From: Gigantopelta aegis
Taxonomy: Eukaryota; Mollusca; Gastropoda; Neomphalida; Peltospiridae
Direction: 5' to 3'
Assembly (NCBI RefSeq): GCF_016097555.1
Contig: NC_054701.1
Span: forward strand, 61,389,648-61,453,647
Length of the DNA stretch: 64,000 bases
The notes beneath the pieces were generated by a model. It ran no database searches. It saw only the letters and a list, made by a program, of their open reading frames with translations, and was not told the DNA's origin. This document shows positions 36,579-47,041 of this stretch, piece by piece (the first letter of the stretch is position 1; each line of letters opens with the position of its first letter). A program made the position numbers and the translations under genes.

Positions 36579-36698
36579 CTCAGTCAAAGTAAACCCTGTA
36601 TGTGAAAGCGAAAGTAAGATTTTCCTCGTAGTATTCTACGAAACGGCTCGTGTTACACAAGAAACAACTACTAGCGACGCCAGTGACAAATATGTATA
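36579..36698 (-). pseudogene. Receptor copy A, upstream exon, probably dead
   Basis: 120-nt equivalent of the exon at 56850-56969, with acceptor GTTATCTCAG and donor GAG|GTAAGT. The copy B reading frame ends FDC; here the cysteine codon is TGA. The following exon of copy A also enters in a different phase. Together these suggest copy A lost its original 5' part, unless another exon is used. Confidence 0.5.
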
Positions 36699-36898
36699 CT
36701 GAGATAACTCTACCAATTCACGCATGTACCCTTTCGTTCCCACTGTACTCCTCGGTTGTCTTGCGTAATGTTTTACTGGTTTTTCCTGGCCACTCGCCAA
36801 GTGTAAGGTCATAATACAAGGGGAAGTTGAACAGTCACGTATACATATCAAGCGCATTTGAAATACTCTGCACCACAGTTGGTCTAGTGATAATCAAT

Positions 36899-37020
<122 letters not shown>

Positions 37021-37039
37021 TTTTTCAGGAGCGTATTTA

Positions 37040-37166
37040 GGTTTTAGTAAAAAAGTAGATAAACTTTATGTATTACGACACAAAACCATACCAGGTAGGT
37101 ACTGACGCTAAAGAAGTCATGATTTTATGTGCTTATATGGATGGGGTTGCGTGGTTGCTGGAGGCT

Positions 37167-37222
<56 letters not shown>

Positions 37223-37605
37223 ACATCTCAACTCTAAAAATTATGACAAGGCAGCACGTAACACTTACCTGTTGCGCCATTGGTCTAAGATCGATCCCCG
37301 TCGGTGGGTCCATTGGTGTATTTCTCGTTCCAGCCAGTGTGGACAACTGGCGTAACAAAGGCCGTGGTATGTACTATCCTGTCTGTGGGATGCTGCATAT
37401 TAAAGATCATTTGATATTAATATTAAAGTAACCCACTGCGTGGGTTTCCTCTCTTATTATCTGTGTGGTCTTTAACCATATACATGTCCGACGCCATATA
37501 ACCATATTACAATGTGCCGAGTGTATCGTTAAATTTATTAATATACAACTGGCCCCATCAACGTCTAACTCTCCGACGAGGTTGTTAGAACCTTTATATA
37601 GAGAA
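37040..37605. repeat. Segment with an inverted copy at 63.23-63.86 kb
   Basis: The order here is an ATTACGACACAAAACCATAC block, a TG array (37169-37220), a SINE and a block ending CCTTTATATAGAGAATA. All four occur in reverse order and orientation near the right end of the window. Confidence 0.8.
37262..37535 (+). mobile_element. SINE, diverged
   Basis: Head with AAGATCGATCCCCGTCGG, middle AAGGCCGTGGTATGTACTAT, tail CATATAACCATATTACAATG. Inverted counterpart at 63345-63661. Confidence 0.8.
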
Positions 37606-37611
37606 TAAAGT

Positions 37612-38002
37612 AAAGTTTGTTTTATTTAACGACGTCACAAGAGCACATTGATTTTTTATCTTATCATCAGCTATTGGACGTCTAATATATGGTCATTCTG
37701 ACACTTTTTTTTTTAGGAAACCCGCTGTCGCCACATAGGCTACTATTTTACGACAAGCAGCAAGGGTTCTTTTATTTGCGCTTCCCAAAGACAGGATAGC
37801 ACAAACCATGTCCTTTGTTGTACCAGTTATAGATCATTGGTCGGTGCAAGTGGTTTACACCTACCCATTGAGCCTTGCGGAGCACACACTCAGGGTTTGG
37901 AGTCGGTATCTAGATTAAAAATCGCATGCCTCGACTGGGATCCGAACCCAGTACCTACCAGCCTGTAGACCGATGGCCTAACTACGACGCCACCGAGGCC
38001 GG
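37612..38002 (-). mobile_element. SINE, full length
   Basis: Minus-strand copy with the CCGGCCTCGGTGGCGTCG head (37925-38002) but the ACGTCACAAGAGCACATTGA tail type, showing head/tail mixing between SINE families. Confidence 0.88.
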
Positions 38003-38218
38003 TATATTTAGGTTTTAGAGACCGATCCAGAAGGGATTAGCTGACCAGTTCCCCCTAAAAAAATATGCAAGTCCCCTTTTTTCCCCTCGTTTATTTTTTT
38101 TCCATTGGAATGCTTTTTGACGAGTTGGTCCAAAATATTTTCTGGATCCGCCCCTGGATTTGGGGCTAACAAAAACAAAAACAAAAACAAAACAACCGAA
38201 ATAAAAGATTTTTTAGAA

Positions 38219-38328
38219 GGAAGAAAGGAAATGTTTTATTTAACGACGCACTCAACACATTTCATTTACGGTAATATGGCGTCGGTTGATATTTTCCATA
38301 TTAAAAAATACTCGTGACGAATCCTCTA
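38219..38328 (-). mobile_element. SINE tail joined to a TA/GA-unit block
   Basis: The SINE tail (ACGACGCACTCAACACATTT) breaks off at GGCGTCGG. The sequence then continues with TTGATATTTTCCATATTAAA, an inverted copy of the block tandemly repeated at 30.6-30.9 kb. Confidence 0.7.
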
Positions 38329-38329
38329 T

Positions 38330-38882
38330 ATATAACCTGAATAAGAAATGTATAACATTTATCGGCATCTGTTTTCCAAACAATCACACTAATAAAAGGC
38401 TTTTCTCGCAATTGAAACAATGGGTTTCAAAATTAAGACGCGGTATTAGGCATCCTTACGCGATTTGTATTTTTTGTCTAGGTTTATCGATGTGTCACTG
38501 TTCATAAATTTTCGGTAATAATTAAACTTATTGTGGATTGGCTCAACGTTAAGATAACTTAACTAATCCCATTTCAAGTTATTATTATGAGCACGAAAGG
38601 AGTTTCATGTTGAATTTAACAGTAGCCTACATTATTCAGGTTATAACAAGAATGAATGGCAAGGCTTTGTAAACACACAGAAAAAAAAAACCCACAGAAA
38701 AATGTCAAGCGAGTTTTAATATTTCACCCTTTTCTGACTGAAGTTAGGGACAACCAGGGCAGTGATTGCACCACTCAATAACAGAGGTCCCATATGACAA
38801 ATCTCAAAATTGTCCGTTATTGTACATTTTAAAAGGCATTTTAAAACAATTTATAAAAGTAATGAAAATTAAAGCTTGTTAC
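38330..38882. other. No gene recognised
   Basis: Downstream of the TIR gene's last visible exon; further exons or 3' UTR may lie here but none can be supported. Confidence 0.4.
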
Positions 38883-38933
38883 CTTCTTGGTGGTGTTGTC
38901 GGTTAAAAGTTGGCAGAATGTCTTGAAGTTCAC
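38883..38933 (-). CDS. Candidate second exon of the TIR gene
   Basis: Acceptor CTCCGTTTTAG, 51 nt, donor AAGAAG|GTAACA. The TIR exon ends in phase 1, and entering here in phase 1 gives an open reading (ELQDILPTFNRQHHQE). Small and without a duplicate, so tentative. Confidence 0.4.
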
Positions 38934-38990
38934 CTAAAACGGAGAAACATACACACATATTTACTGTTAGATAAGTTTCTTTCTTTTGGA

Positions 38991-39097
38991 TAATGTCCGA
39001 AATCTCGCGATTAGTTGCGCGTGTGAATCTCGTTTCAGACCGTTAGGCAGAAAAGAGATTCACGTGCGCAACTAATTGTGAGTTTGAGGACATTATG
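38991..39097. repeat. Fold-back element in a TIR-gene intron
   Basis: ATAATGTCCGAAATCTCGCG pairs with the end near 39097 (GTGAGTTTGAGGACATTAT), and TAGTTGCGCGTGTGAATCTC pairs with GAGATTCACGTGCGCAACTA. The arms are about 45 bp. Confidence 0.85.
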
Positions 39098-39863
39098 CTA
39101 CTTAAAACAAAGTACCCTCACAAAATTTTCCTACTAATGTGCACCCAAATATTGCATGGCCTACTGGTGACCGAAATTGACAAGAATGTATGTCACTCGA
39201 AAGTCACCGTTTCGTCGTAGTCCGTGCAATACTATTTGAGGATTAGACACGTGTAGTTGCGAAGTTCAAATTTATTTGAGTTGTCGAGTGGAAACTACAC
39301 CAGTGCACGCTTGTATATTAGTGTTTAATACTACAAAATTGGGATTGTTTTACATTTAAGGGAACCATATTCGATTTTTCCATGCGGACCTTTATAAAAT
39401 AAAAATATATATTTAGTTCATATTTTATAATACAGTAACCACCAGTTATTATAAAATATATCTACATACAAGACATAGTTGTACAACGGAACAGATTTCC
39501 AATGTGAATCACCAATGCACCACTCGTACCCAATAGCAGATGTATGTGTTGTATTGTGGCGTCGAATTAACAACCATGCAACACGTGGATAGACAAATAA
39601 TATAGACAGATGGTGTCACGTGACAAATAGCTGGGACGTTCATGTTCTCAGTTTTGGAGTAAATATACATGGAGATATACAATATTTTCGAAATGGAATA
39701 TTGTGTCAATGAGAACTTGCTTAATTAGCGAATTTTTAGCAATATAACATGGGCTGTTAATGGCATATTGCATATGGTTAATGATACCTACCCGGTAGTC
39801 TAAATACTTAAAATATAGGACTTTGGGGGGTTTTTTCGCAGTGGACACAAGATTGCGACTTAC

Positions 39864-40426
39864 ATTTCTGGTACAACGCGTTAGCAATTTTACAGTCAGC
39901 ATTCTCTCCCTTGGTGACGTCGATGTAGTTGACGGTTCTCAGCACGTCTGGCACGGGGCAGGGTTTCAGCATCACTGGGATGATGCAGTTCCGTCTCTCT
40001 TGGACAGACAACACAAACGCAAGGTGTCTTTCGTAAGAACACCACCCACTGTCGATGTATTCTGGCGACAAAACCAGAACTATTTTCATAGCACGTGACA
40101 TTCCATCTTCGATAAGAGAAACAATCGGTTTCCCAGGAGTGAAATCTCTCGGAGGCCACAGACACTTGATCCCACAGTCTTGTTCCAGTCGCTCTACACA
40201 CATCTCAACCCATTGCTGGCCGTCAGAACTATGAGAGAAGAACAGGTGGTGTGTTTTCCCAGCAGGCAACACTAAGGCTCTATTTCCACTAAACGGTGGC
40301 GGCGCCTCAGACATAAAGTTCCCACAGGAACTACTAAAGGTACCGGGAGTAGACAGAAGTGGTTCACGATCATCCCTGTATCCATGCGCCATGATTCGTG
40401 ACAACATCTTTCTTAGACTTTGCTAT
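39864..40426 (-). CDS. TIR-domain protein, first coding exon
   Basis: Acceptor TTGTTATTCCAG at 40427-40428, ATG at 40407 (a second in-frame ATG at 40392 with a better GGCGC context could be the start), donor AAAT|GTAAGT at 39863, phase 1. After about 50 Ser/Pro-rich residues with REPLL comes a TIR domain: box 1 HHLFFSHSS, box 2 PPRDFTPGKP, then IVLVLSPEYIDSGWCSYERH with the WCxxE motif common to TIRs, and a C-terminal helix to YQKC. About 181 residues in this exon. No signal peptide or membrane span is visible, so a cytosolic adaptor-type protein is likely. TIR domains act in innate immune signalling by homotypic binding, and some cleave NAD; neither can be shown here. It lies between the two receptor copies on the same strand. 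Confidence 0.85.
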
Positions 40427-40428
40427 CT

Positions 40429-41484
40429 GGAATAACAAAATCCACAGATATAGGACACGTTTAAACAACTGAGTTGGCATATATATCTGAGCCATATATA
40501 ACTATAGTGAATACACAGGAATTGCTGCCTATCACTACACGAAAAAACCGTTAGCACGTACGTACTTAATCGGAACATTGACTGATCCCCAAATAAAGGG
40601 ACTGTCCTGTGGTAGCTTCTATTCAACAACAATAAAAAGTTTAGGTTTTTTTTAACGACACCGCTAGAACACGTTAATTTATTAATCTTTGGGTATTGAA
40701 TGTTAAACATTTGGTAACTTTGACATAGTTTTAGAGAGAAAACCCGCTATAAATATCAGTACTACAACCCCTACCTCAAAGTATAAACTCAACAAAATGG
40801 TACCTTTCATGGCTCATTTTTGGCATAACCAGATGTTTTTACAACACCCCTAGTTTCGCACAGAATTTGAGTATTTTTTACAGGTACCCCATTCATGTTT
40901 CAAGCACAAGGTTACTTGACACAGTGGTACTAGATGAAATAAAATTGTATACATTATTTGCACAGATGAAACTAATCTTTTTTTTACAACAAACACACTC
41001 ACATTTACTACCAATCACAGGACTTGTAGTGTGAACTTCTCTGTCAAAAAGTGGGTGCACCTCGATCTTCGACCTAGCCGGAAGTTATTTGGTTTACTAC
41101 TACCTGTATCCCACGTTGTAGATTCTAATAAACCAAATCAATTCCTATTGCCGATGTTAACGTTTACTAATAAAACTGATATAAGCAGCGTATTAATACA
41201 CCCAGAAAGTACAGCAATAAAAAATGTGGCACCTCACATCTAATCTACCTGCAAGGAAATGGGGGGTCACATACTATTTAAGAGATGTAATTAATGTTTT
41301 TAATAGCAACCGTCATTTTTGCTAAAAATTGCAGTTCCAATGTTGAGGGTACCCCGCATTAGTTTCATCCTCTGGCATATACCGCATAACAACTGTATAA
41401 CAAATAAAAGTGTATTTATTTATTGTCAATGGATAATATTATTTACACAAATAATCAATTGTTATGCACTGTATACTAGTCAAA
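40429..41484 (-). other. Upstream of TIR exon; SINE tail only
   Basis: A minus-strand SINE tail fragment at about 40640-40752 (CTAGAACACGTTAATTTATT). A 5' UTR exon must lie upstream of 40427 but is not identified. Confidence 0.5.
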
Positions 41485-41605
41485 AAGTTTGTTTTAGTTA
41501 ACGACACAACTAGATCACTTTGATTTATTAATCATTGTCTATTGGATGTCAAACATTTGGTAATTTGACATAATATAGTCTTGAAGAGGAAACCCGCTAC
41601 TTTAG
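41485..41605 (-). mobile_element. SINE tail fragment
   Basis: Tail of the CACTTTGATTTATTAATCAT type ending GAAACCCGCT; no head. Confidence 0.75.
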
Positions 41606-41636
41606 CTTACGTTTAAAATGGTACAAATCGTAATGT

Positions 41637-41638
<2 letters not shown>

Positions 41639-41715
<77 letters not shown>
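41639..41715. repeat. (TA)n microsatellite
   Basis: About 38 TA units. Confidence 0.95.
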
Positions 41716-41717
<2 letters not shown>

Positions 41718-41884
41718 CGGCTTTCATTACAAATGGATAAAAATACATTTAATCTACAAAGTATTAACAACATGATCGGTGTGGATATGGGTAGTGTTTT
41801 GGCCCGTACCTGCTGAAACCACTGGTGCAATAATGTGTTCAGGTTTTGAAACTTTGCATTTGTTTCATTCATTTCAACTTATTT

Positions 41885-42140
41885 TCGTGCTTATATCCAA
41901 TTAAGGTTCAAGCACGCTGTCCTGAGCACACACCTCAGCTATCTGGGCTGTCTGTCCAGGACAGTGGGTTAGTTGTTAGTTGGTTAGTGGTTAGTGAGAG
42001 AGAAGAGGGTGTAGTGGCCTTACACCTACCCATTGAGCCCTTAAGAACTCGCTCTGGGTTGGAGCCGGTACCGGGCTGCGAACCCTGTACCTACCAGCCT
42101 GTAGTCCGATGGCTTAACCACTACGCCACCGAGGCCGGTT
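41885..42140 (-). mobile_element. SINE with a different body
   Basis: Minus-strand tRNA-like head CCGGCCTCGGTGGCGTAGTG with GGGTTCGCAGCCCGG, then a body with TAACCACTAACCAACTAAC and CCTGGACAGACAG. A related head is at 58483-58641. Lacks the common tail. Confidence 0.75.
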
Positions 42141-42558
42141 TGTATTTGTTACGTGTTTCCTGTTGCCAGATGTGTTGTCCTCGTATAGCTGTCGGTAGTG
42201 CTCGCTAAATTTTAGTATGTCAGAGACCGTCTGTCTGCCAATCTTGTAATTATTTACTAAATCCTTGTGCCTTAACACAGGATTTGATTTAAATTCTTCA
42301 ATTAACTCAACTTTTGTTTTTAAGGATAATTCAATGCACTTTCGTATTTTTCAGTCATTCAGCAATGATAAAAGCATGAATAAAAGTGAAACGCTTTTTT
42401 TTTTTTGACAGTCTCAACTCAACACAATTGTAAAACTTATACCACTTGCGTATGTACACACACTGATACTAATCTGGTTGATCTAACGGTGTAAGTAATG
42501 ACAAGAGCAGTGACAGTGTCGTTCATTTAGCTATCAGAGCAGATTGGTCGCGTGGCCG
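42141..42558. other. No gene recognised
   Basis: Unassigned AT-rich sequence before the TTAA-flanked MITE. Confidence 0.4.
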
Positions 42559-42562
42559 TTAA

Positions 42563-42961
42563 AGGGACATACCCTAATTTTTAAACACTAAGGCATAATT
42601 TTCACCTAGAATCTAGTTTCAACCCGTATAAATGGACACTAAGTTTGGGTAATTTACAAACCTGTAACAAATTTGGATACAACTGAGTGAAACAAGAGTC
42701 TGTGACGTTGAAATACCCATAAAAATAGACTAAAATGCGATTCCAAAAACAGTTACTTCTCCGACGCACGTGCGTTTTTTTTTAAAATATGAAAAATGCG
42801 TTTTGTGGTATTAGAAACACCAGGATAACCAGAAACACTTCGGTTGTATGAAAATGGATAATCTAAACAATAGAATATAAGTAATGTTTGATTTCAGTCA
42901 TCATAAATGACTCTAATAGTGAAAAATATGCTGTAGTATTTAAAAACTAGGGTATGTCCCT
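42563..42961. mobile_element. TTAA-flanked MITE (piggyBac-like)
   Basis: 399 bp between TTAA copies (42559-42562, 42962-42965). Inverted ends AGGGACATACCCTA plus a further TTTTTAAA block match over about 30 bp with few mismatches. TTAA target choice is characteristic of piggyBac elements. No transposase inside. Confidence 0.8.
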
Positions 42962-42965
42962 TTAA

Positions 42966-43384
42966 TTAACAGTTTTGTTTGGGCAGTCATCAAACCGACA
43001 CCGTCTGGATGCCGGTGTGGACAGAGTTAATCACACCAAAACCGGTTTCTTTGTTCTTGATTTGGCATCCGATATCCGGATATGCCGGATTAGGCAAAAG
43101 TTAAATCATAATAAATTAATGGTCGCTTGGCGGGACCATGAAGCTGTGCCGGTTTAGACAGAAATCCGGTTTAGATAAAACACTAAAAATGTATTATTAA
43201 TTAATTAAAATATCTCTTTTATATATTTTGCCATTCATTTATTAAAGCAAGAACATTAATTACATTTATGTTTATTTCAATTATTGTTTTTGTCTTCAGT
43301 GCATAAAAAGTGCCCTGAAAATGGTCAAAATTGCCCCCAAAGTGTTTTGTCTATCATGCCTTGCCACATTTCTAGGGAAAACAG
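42966..43384. other. No gene recognised
   Basis: Unassigned; includes a local fold near CGATATCCGGATATGCCGG. Confidence 0.4.
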
Positions 43385-43455
43385 CCTAAGTTTGACATCC
43401 AATGGCCGATGACTAATAAATCAATGTGCTCTAAACAAAACAAACAAACAAACTA
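43385..43455 (+). mobile_element. SINE tail fragment
   Basis: GACTAATAAATCAATGTGCT followed by CTAAACAAAACAAAC. Confidence 0.7.
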
Positions 43456-43567
43456 TTACAGGCTGATTCTGTGGTGTGCTGTTGCTAAAAATATTGCCTG
43501 TAGTATGTATATCTTTTCTGTACTCTTTATTCTATATATATCTAGCCTATACAATATTTATTTATTC

Positions 43568-44255
43568 TCAGTAGCTAAGTTGTAAGTGTTCGCTTGATAC
43601 GCGGTCGATTTTCGGATCGATCCCCGTTGGTGGGCCATTTCTCGTTCCAGCCAGTGCACGACGACTGGTATATCAAATGCCGTGGTATGTGCTTTCCTGT
43701 TTATGGGGTGGTGCATATAAAAAACAAATCCCTTGCTACTGATGAACAATGTAGCGAGTTTCCTCTCTAAGACCGGCCTCGGTGGCGTCGTGGTTAGGCC
43801 ATCGGTCTACAGGCTGGTAGGTACTGGGTTCGGATCCCAGTCGAGGCATGGGATTTTTAATCCAGATATCGACTCCAAACCCTGAGTGAGTGCTCCGCAA
43901 GGCTCAATTGGTGGGTGTAAACCACTTGCACCGACCAGTGATCCACAACTGGTTCAACAAAGGCCATGGTTTGTGCTATCCTGCCTGTAGGAAGTGCAAA
44001 TAAAAGATCCCTTGCTGCTAATCGGAAAGAGTAGCCCATGTAGTGGCGACAGCGGGTTTCCTCTCAAAACATGTGTGGTCCTTAACCATATGTCTGACGC
44101 CATATAACCGTAAATAAAATGTGTTGAGTGCGTCGTTAAATAAAACATTTCTTTCTTTCTTTTCCTCTCTAAGACTATACGTCACAATTACCATATGTTT
44201 GACATCCAATAGCCAATGTGCTCTAGTGGTGTCGTTAAACAAAACAAACAAACTA
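43568..44255 (+). mobile_element. SINE interrupted by another SINE
   Basis: Head and middle at 43568-43773 (GGATCGATCCCCGTTGG, CAAATGCCGTGGTATGTGCT). The tail resumes at 44161-44255 (GACATCCAATAGCCAATGTG). The break is filled by the SINE at 43774-44160. Confidence 0.9.
43774..44160 (+). mobile_element. Nested full-length SINE with 15-bp target repeat
   Basis: CCGGCCTCGGTGGCGTCG family, near-identical to the copy at 3580. The flanks TTTCCTCTCTAAGAC (43759-43773 and 44161-44175) are a perfect duplication. One of the youngest SINEs here. Confidence 0.93.
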
Positions 44256-44299
44256 CTGTCTTGTATCATATAATCTTTATTACATTATTATCTCAGGTC

Positions 44300-45110
44300 G
44301 AATGGCGAATCACGCTCGGCAGGGTTGTCTCCCATTCGTTACACATCCTATTTGTTACACACCTGCATATTCCCAGTTCTTACACAGTCGGCTTACAGAC
44401 TAATTAAGCAAACTCCTATAACCTTATTGGAACAGTCTAGTCTAATTCAACTGTTCGTTTCAATTCAACTTTACTCCATCAAACCAATCACATTGGTACA
44501 TAATACATGTATACATTTTTAAATTGATATGCATACTGTAAATTGGGAAAATAACGCGTTTAAACTATAAAAAAATCCAAGCGCATGTGATACACGTTTA
44601 CAGTGTGAATATCGCATATATGATCGTAGTACGCGTAATAAGCCAGTACTCACGAATCGGAAATGAAACTCTAAATAATGTAAAAATAATACGGACAGGC
44701 TAACATAGTTGTAAAGTTTTTTCTTCTTCTTCTACTATTAATTAATGACTAGAAATTCAATCAGTGGTGACTTAGCATTTAATGTTTTACTTCATAAGCG
44801 GTTTTACTTCTAAAAGGGTGTTAACTGTTAACAGCTGAAGCCGTGAGCAATATTATTCCAGTTTACAGTACATCAGTTACAAGATTATCTATCATCACAT
44901 AGCAAATAGATAATTTGTAATAAATAAATGTGAATATATGTTCTGTTCCTGTGTCTTAATTGTTAATAGAAGGTCCATTATTGCATACTAGGTAGAAGGT
45001 ACAGAATTAACAGTTCAGTCAACAATGACGTATGTTGTTATAAAGTGTGTAAGAAATGGGACATGTAACAAATGGGAGGACACCCTCGGCAGACCCTCGT
45101 GGCTTTCGGC
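44300..45110. repeat. Possible element with inverted ends
   Basis: GTCTCCCATTCGTTACACAT near 44330 and ATGTAACAAATGGGAGGACA near 45065 are imperfect inverted copies, each next to a CTCGGCAG motif. The interior is AT-rich with no coding. Family unknown. Confidence 0.4.
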
Positions 45111-45760
45111 ATTCTATCTTTCATAGGATAAAGCCGATATCGTTCTTAAGACAGCGACCAGTTATTCCCTATTTATTCGTTATTCTGTATCTCTTATCTG
45201 TACTATATCTCTTTATTCTGTAACTCTGTAATATGTCTCTTTCCTGTATTATAAATTATCTTTTGTCCAGTGTTAAATCTCTTTATTCTTTATTCTGCAT
45301 TTCTTTCCTGCATTTCGTTATTCCGCATCAATAAAGAGTAATCGTCACAGTCCTGTAACATGATGAATGAAAAGAGAACAAAGTCAAACAAAGTTAGTCA
45401 AGAAATCTATTCTTATAAACAATAATATTGGTTAACATCAGCTGTAAAACAATAATAATAATAGTTTTTTTCAATATAACAAAAGCAGCTAAATAGTAAA
45501 ATAATTTCTCTAGTTTGGTGGATGAAATCAGGTTGGGCGTTCCACTTCTTGTTTTGCTGAAAACCTTAATTTTTCTTCATAATCCTGCCAGTGTAACATT
45601 TATAACTATCTTCAAATGTAATTTATATATTTAGCTATTCATGTATGATTCAATTAATTGTTGTTCTGTCATCTGCCATTTGTGCAATAACTTAGTCTTT
45701 CGTTAATAAGGGATAGCAATTAGGCAAAGGAGTGTGAAACTAAATTACAGTGATCAAGGA
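45111..45760. other. T/C-rich unassigned region
   Basis: Repeats of TCTTTATTC and TCTTTCCTG give a pyrimidine-rich stretch at 45160-45330. No gene seen. Confidence 0.4.
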
Positions 45761-46260
45761 CACGGTGGATTTTAATTGGTGCCCCCAGATTAACAGCTAA
45801 GGACTATACACGACGGCAATTACGTGAAACAAAATTACAGCGATCAAGGACACATAAGGATTTTAACTGTTGCCTCCAACTTGCAAATTCTGTTATTCAT
45901 TTAACATTAGAGTAAAATAACACAAGGAAAATATACACTTTTTTAATTGGTGGAGATCCGATGGTAAAATCTACATTATTTTACAGCCAAGCGAATACTC
46001 CAAGGTAGATGGCAGAGTTTAGATTGTTGATGGCCACAGGGTATTTCAATTCTATGGCAGAGTTTAGATTGTTGATGGCCACAGGGTATTTCAATTCTAT
46101 ATTACCTAATGAATCAGTACACCAAGATTTACCTCAGCATACAACCAAGCGAGTGCATCAAGATCTACCTAACCTTTACCGCCAAGCAAGTATAAGGGAA
46201 ATCTACCCAACTCTACAGCGAAGCGAATACAACACAATCTACATGAATCTACAGTCACGT
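45735..46260. repeat. Degenerate local repeats
   Basis: AATTACAGTGATCAAGGACAC recurs after about 93 bp (45743 and 45834 regions). A 45-bp unit starting ATGGCAGAGTTTAGATTG is perfectly doubled (46009-46053, 46054-46098). Looser repeats of ATCTACCTAACCTTTAC / CAAGCGA type continue to 46260. Confidence 0.75.
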
Positions 46261-46617
46261 AAAGCCAGTACAGCTGAACAAAGTATAATAGAACGAGTAC
46301 AGTCTTGCGAAAAATAACTTTTTCTAATCAAGATTTGACAGAAATAGAACTTACAGAGCAGTTGGACCAAACAGACATGCGTCAATATTCGTGTCAACGA
46401 AAACCGAAAATCCGGACTAGCTTATCACGGAATTCTACAAAACCAAACTTCGCAAGCGACAAGGTTTGTCGTAACGGTGAGTGGACATTTAATACCTATC
46501 CATTTTTTTATTGTTAATTAATCACAAGTAAATTAAAATTAAAACGTGAGCTTGTTCATGTAGCCAAAACCATGTTTATGTTTATATAGACTATTTCAAG
46601 CACTGTATACGAAGTTT
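46261..46617. other. No gene recognised
   Basis: Frames continue from the repeats without splice or family support. Confidence 0.4.
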
Positions 46618-46684
46618 ATAGGTGGGAGTGGTACTGGGATGCGAACCCAGTACGATGACTTAACCACTACACTACCAAGGGCGG
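46618..46684 (-). mobile_element. SINE tRNA-like head (copy B partner of 31262)
   Basis: CTGGGTTCGCATCCCAG and GTAGTGTAGTGGTTAAG on the minus strand. Marks the left edge of the duplicated block. Confidence 0.7.
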
Positions 46685-47041
46685 TAAGATATGTTGCATT
46701 AATATTATTATTTATGTACAAATGCATTATTGATCACGGATCATTGCATGCAGCCTTTGAGCTACCATGCTCATTTATTTAACGTCAACCACCTACCTGT
46801 GAAGGAAATACTACAATACGCATCTCATTTGTTATCCTAAACTTGATGCATACTACAAAGCATATCTCCTTAGTTAACTTAAACGTCAATCAGCAGTAAA
46901 GCAAATCCTACAAAGTGTATCTCCAGAGTTATCCTAAACGTCAAGCAGCTGCGAAGCAAATACTACAAAGTGTATCTCTAGAGTTATCCTAAACGTCAGG
47001 TAGCTGTGAAACAAATACTACGTCGTATCTGTCCGTAGTTA

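Noticed and set aside
39864-40426. TIR exon as the cytoplasmic domain of receptor copy B
   Set aside because: Copy B already ends with a stop in its tail exon at 47042, and the TIR exon has its own ATG after an acceptor. A fusion would need unsupported splicing.
45067-45350. Short LTR from TGTAACA to GTCACA
   Set aside because: Flanking bases do not match as a target repeat and no primer site or polypurine stretch is seen.
46009-46317. Small protein starting MAEFRLLMATGYFNS twice
   Set aside because: The frame follows a 45-bp tandem duplication in non-coding-looking DNA, with no splice sites or homology recognised.
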